Positions 6,224 to 6,723 of a stretch of DNA of 6,723 bases are shown here, piece after piece. Made by a program: the position numbers and the translations under genes. Within the stretch, counting starts at the first letter, position 1; each line of letters begins with the position of its first letter. The notes beneath the pieces were generated by a model. The model did no database searches and was not told the DNA's origin. It was given only the letters and a program-made list of their open reading frames with translations. This DNA comes from an uncultured Clostridia bacterium (GTDB taxonomy: Bacteria > Bacillota > Clostridia > Oscillospirales > Ruminococcaceae). Where the stretch lies: contig CAMBHV010000078.1 of the NCBI GenBank assembly GCA_945867255.1, forward strand, positions 1 to 6,723, given 5' to 3'.

Positions 6224-6484
6224 TTATTCCGCGGCAGACACAGAAGCGCTGGCGCTCTCCTCAGAGGTGGAAGCAGCTTCGCTCGTAGAAGCGGATTCTG
6301 TCTCGCTCTCAGAGGTAGAAGCAGTCTCGCTCTCAGAGGTGGAAGCGGGCTCGCTGGTGCTGGTCACGCTGGAAGACGTGGAAGCAGGCTCGCTGGCAGA
6401 AGTAGAAGCAGGCTCACTGCTGCAGGCAACAAGGCCCAGTGCCAGAACACAAGCGGCCGTCAGAACGGCTAAGATCTTTTTCAT
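6224..6484 (-). CDS. Small Ser/Ala/Thr/Glu-rich lipoprotein of unknown function
   Basis: The product is 86 residues. MKKILAVLTAACVLALGLVAC is a clear lipoprotein signal, with a KK n-region, a hydrophobic core and the lipobox LVAC (18-21); C21 would be lipidated and kept on the outer face of the membrane. All of the mature part (22-86) is low complexity: Ser, Ala, Thr and Glu with a few Pro and Val, no aromatic residue and no Lys or Arg. ASTSESET occurs twice in tandem, followed by ASTSEA and ASTSEE variants. It should be disordered, acidic and a possible site of O-linked modification. Such stretches normally link a lipid anchor to a folded domain, but here a stop and terminator follow directly. 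I do not recognise the gene. The start is set by the signal peptide and an AAGGAG ten bases upstream; the longer frame to 6583 lacks both. Confidence 0.8.
   Translation of the reverse strand: MKKILAVLTAACVLALGLVACSSEPASTSASEPASTSSSVTSTSEPASTSESETASTSESETESASTSEAASTSEESASASVSAAE
6253..6348. repeat. Degenerate 24-bp tandem repeats inside the lipoprotein gene
   Basis: The units 6301-6324 and 6325-6348 differ at only 2 of 24 bases. A third, more diverged unit in the same 24-base register lies at 6253-6276 and shares its last 16 bases nearly exactly; the intervening 6277-6300 is degenerate. Since 24 bases are eight codons, copy-number change would keep the frame and only lengthen or shorten the ASTSESET tract. 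Confidence 0.75.
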
Positions 6485-6494
6485 AATAACTACA

Positions 6495-6500
6495 CTCCTT
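6495..6500 (-). promoter_or_regulatory. Ribosome binding site deciding the lipoprotein start
   Basis: The complement of 6495-6500 reads AAGGAG, ten bases before the ATG at 6484. With the KK-type signal peptide that begins there, it excludes the upstream in-frame start at 6583. Confidence 0.75.
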
Positions 6501-6519
6501 TTTCTCCAATCGTGTGCTG

Positions 6520-6578
6520 CGCAAAATCCCTCTCGCAACACATGTGCTATGATACAATGAATATTTGAACATTTTGCG
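6520..6578. repeat. 8-bp inverted repeat CGCAAAAT upstream of the lipoprotein gene
   Basis: CGCAAAAT (6520-6527) recurs inverted as ATTTTGCG (6571-6578), 43 bases away. Part of it overlaps the lipoprotein leader. It is seen directly, but it is short enough to be accidental. Confidence 0.3.
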
Positions 6579-6592
6579 AACAAATTGTATCA
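6550..6592. repeat. 9-bp inverted repeat, both arms extended -10 elements
   Basis: TGATACAAT (6550-6558) and its exact reverse complement ATTGTATCA (6584-6592) are separated by 25 bases. Each arm reads as an extended -10 and the two face each other. The rightward arm has no -35 at 17 bases (CTCTCG). The pair could be an operator, two converging promoters or chance. Confidence 0.5.
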
Positions 6593-6612
6593 GACCTGCG
6601 AAAATCTGTTTT
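6584..6612 (-). promoter_or_regulatory. Leftward extended -10 promoter for the lipoprotein gene
   Basis: The complement of 6584-6592 reads TGATACAAT, an extended -10 (TGn plus TACAAT). Seventeen bases upstream the complement of 6607-6612 is AAAACA, matching only the ACA half of a -35. The start near 6577 would give a leader of about 93 nt. A second possible -10, TATCAT (complement of 6549-6554), lies closer to the gene. Confidence 0.45.
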
Positions 6613-6665
6613 CAAAAGAGTTACAAATGCAGCTCGTCAGACACCTTTTTTCCCAATATCTTTTG

Positions 6666-6674
6666 TGTTATAAT
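6666..6674 (+). promoter_or_regulatory. Rightward extended -10 promoter for a gene beyond the right edge
   Basis: TGT followed by a perfect TATAAT (6669-6674) is a strong extended -10. The -35 region 17 bases upstream is only a T-run (TTTTTT, 6646-6651). Transcription would begin near 6681. The window ends with TTAAAGG, possibly the beginning of a ribosome site. Confidence 0.55.
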
Positions 6675-6691
6675 AAAACCACTTTTGGCGG

Positions 6692-6710
6692 CGGGCGCAG
6701 GATGCGCCCG
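6692..6710 (+). other. GC-rich leader hairpin after the right-edge promoter
   Basis: CGGGCGC (6692-6698), the loop AGGAT and GCGCCCG (6704-6710) form a 7-bp stem. It can be lengthened by GG (6690-6691) with CC (6712-6713) across one bulged G. It starts about 11 nt after the predicted transcript start. CTTATT follows rather than a full T-run, so it is more likely a stabilising or regulatory leader structure than an efficient terminator. Confidence 0.5.
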
Positions 6711-6723
6711 GCCTTATTAAAGG

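Noticed and set aside
6180..6560. 126-codon rightward frame with a repeating SEVEA-type pattern, antisense to the lipoprotein
   Set aside because: Its repetitive look comes from the 24-bp repeats. It begins inside the bidirectional terminator at a TTG without a ribosome site, whereas the opposite strand has a signal peptide, lipobox and AAGGAG.

Overview
The window looks like an ordinary chromosomal segment of a Gram-positive, probably gut-type Clostridia bacterium (Oscillospiraceae/Ruminococcaceae would be my guess). The support is AAGGAG-type ribosome sites 8-10 nt before the starts, sigma-A-like promoters (several with an extended -10), a membrane-anchored clostridial-type FtsH, and a lipoprotein signal peptide with no sign of an outer-membrane setting. 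The taxonomic guess rests on protein style only. I see no phage, insertion sequence, tRNA, rRNA or CRISPR array.

Layout, left to right. The left edge holds the first 15 codons of a leftward gene whose start resembles an XRE-type helix-turn-helix regulator. A 304-bp divergent intergenic region (46-349) follows. It contains a leftward promoter, a rightward extended -10 promoter and two perfect palindromes. Rightward come an M20 metallopeptidase of the carboxypeptidase S/PM20D1 type with an N-terminal membrane segment, an M29 (AmpS/PepS-type) aminopeptidase 51 nt later, then ftsH, with its own probable promoter, ending at a strong intrinsic terminator. A ZIP-family metal transporter (GufA-like) follows from its own TATAAT promoter. 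It converges on a leftward gene for a tiny lipoprotein whose mature part is almost only Ser/Ala/Thr/Glu, and the two share a bidirectional terminator. The right edge carries inverted repeats that contain promoter elements, and a rightward extended -10 promoter with a GC-rich leader hairpin for a gene beyond the window.

How the genes could work together: FtsH unfolds and cuts membrane and cytosolic proteins into peptides. The M29 aminopeptidase can trim peptides from the N-terminus. The M20 enzyme can hydrolyse C-terminal or N-acyl-amino-acid bonds. All three families are metal-dependent hydrolases, and the next gene is a divalent-metal importer. A protein-turnover and metal-supply neighbourhood is therefore a reasonable inference, but the separate promoters and terminators mean these are not one operon. 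The least explained items are the low-complexity lipoprotein with its 24-bp repeats, the two palindromes between the divergent genes, and the face-to-face -10 repeats at 6550-6592. I do not see convincing evidence of a new multi-gene system.
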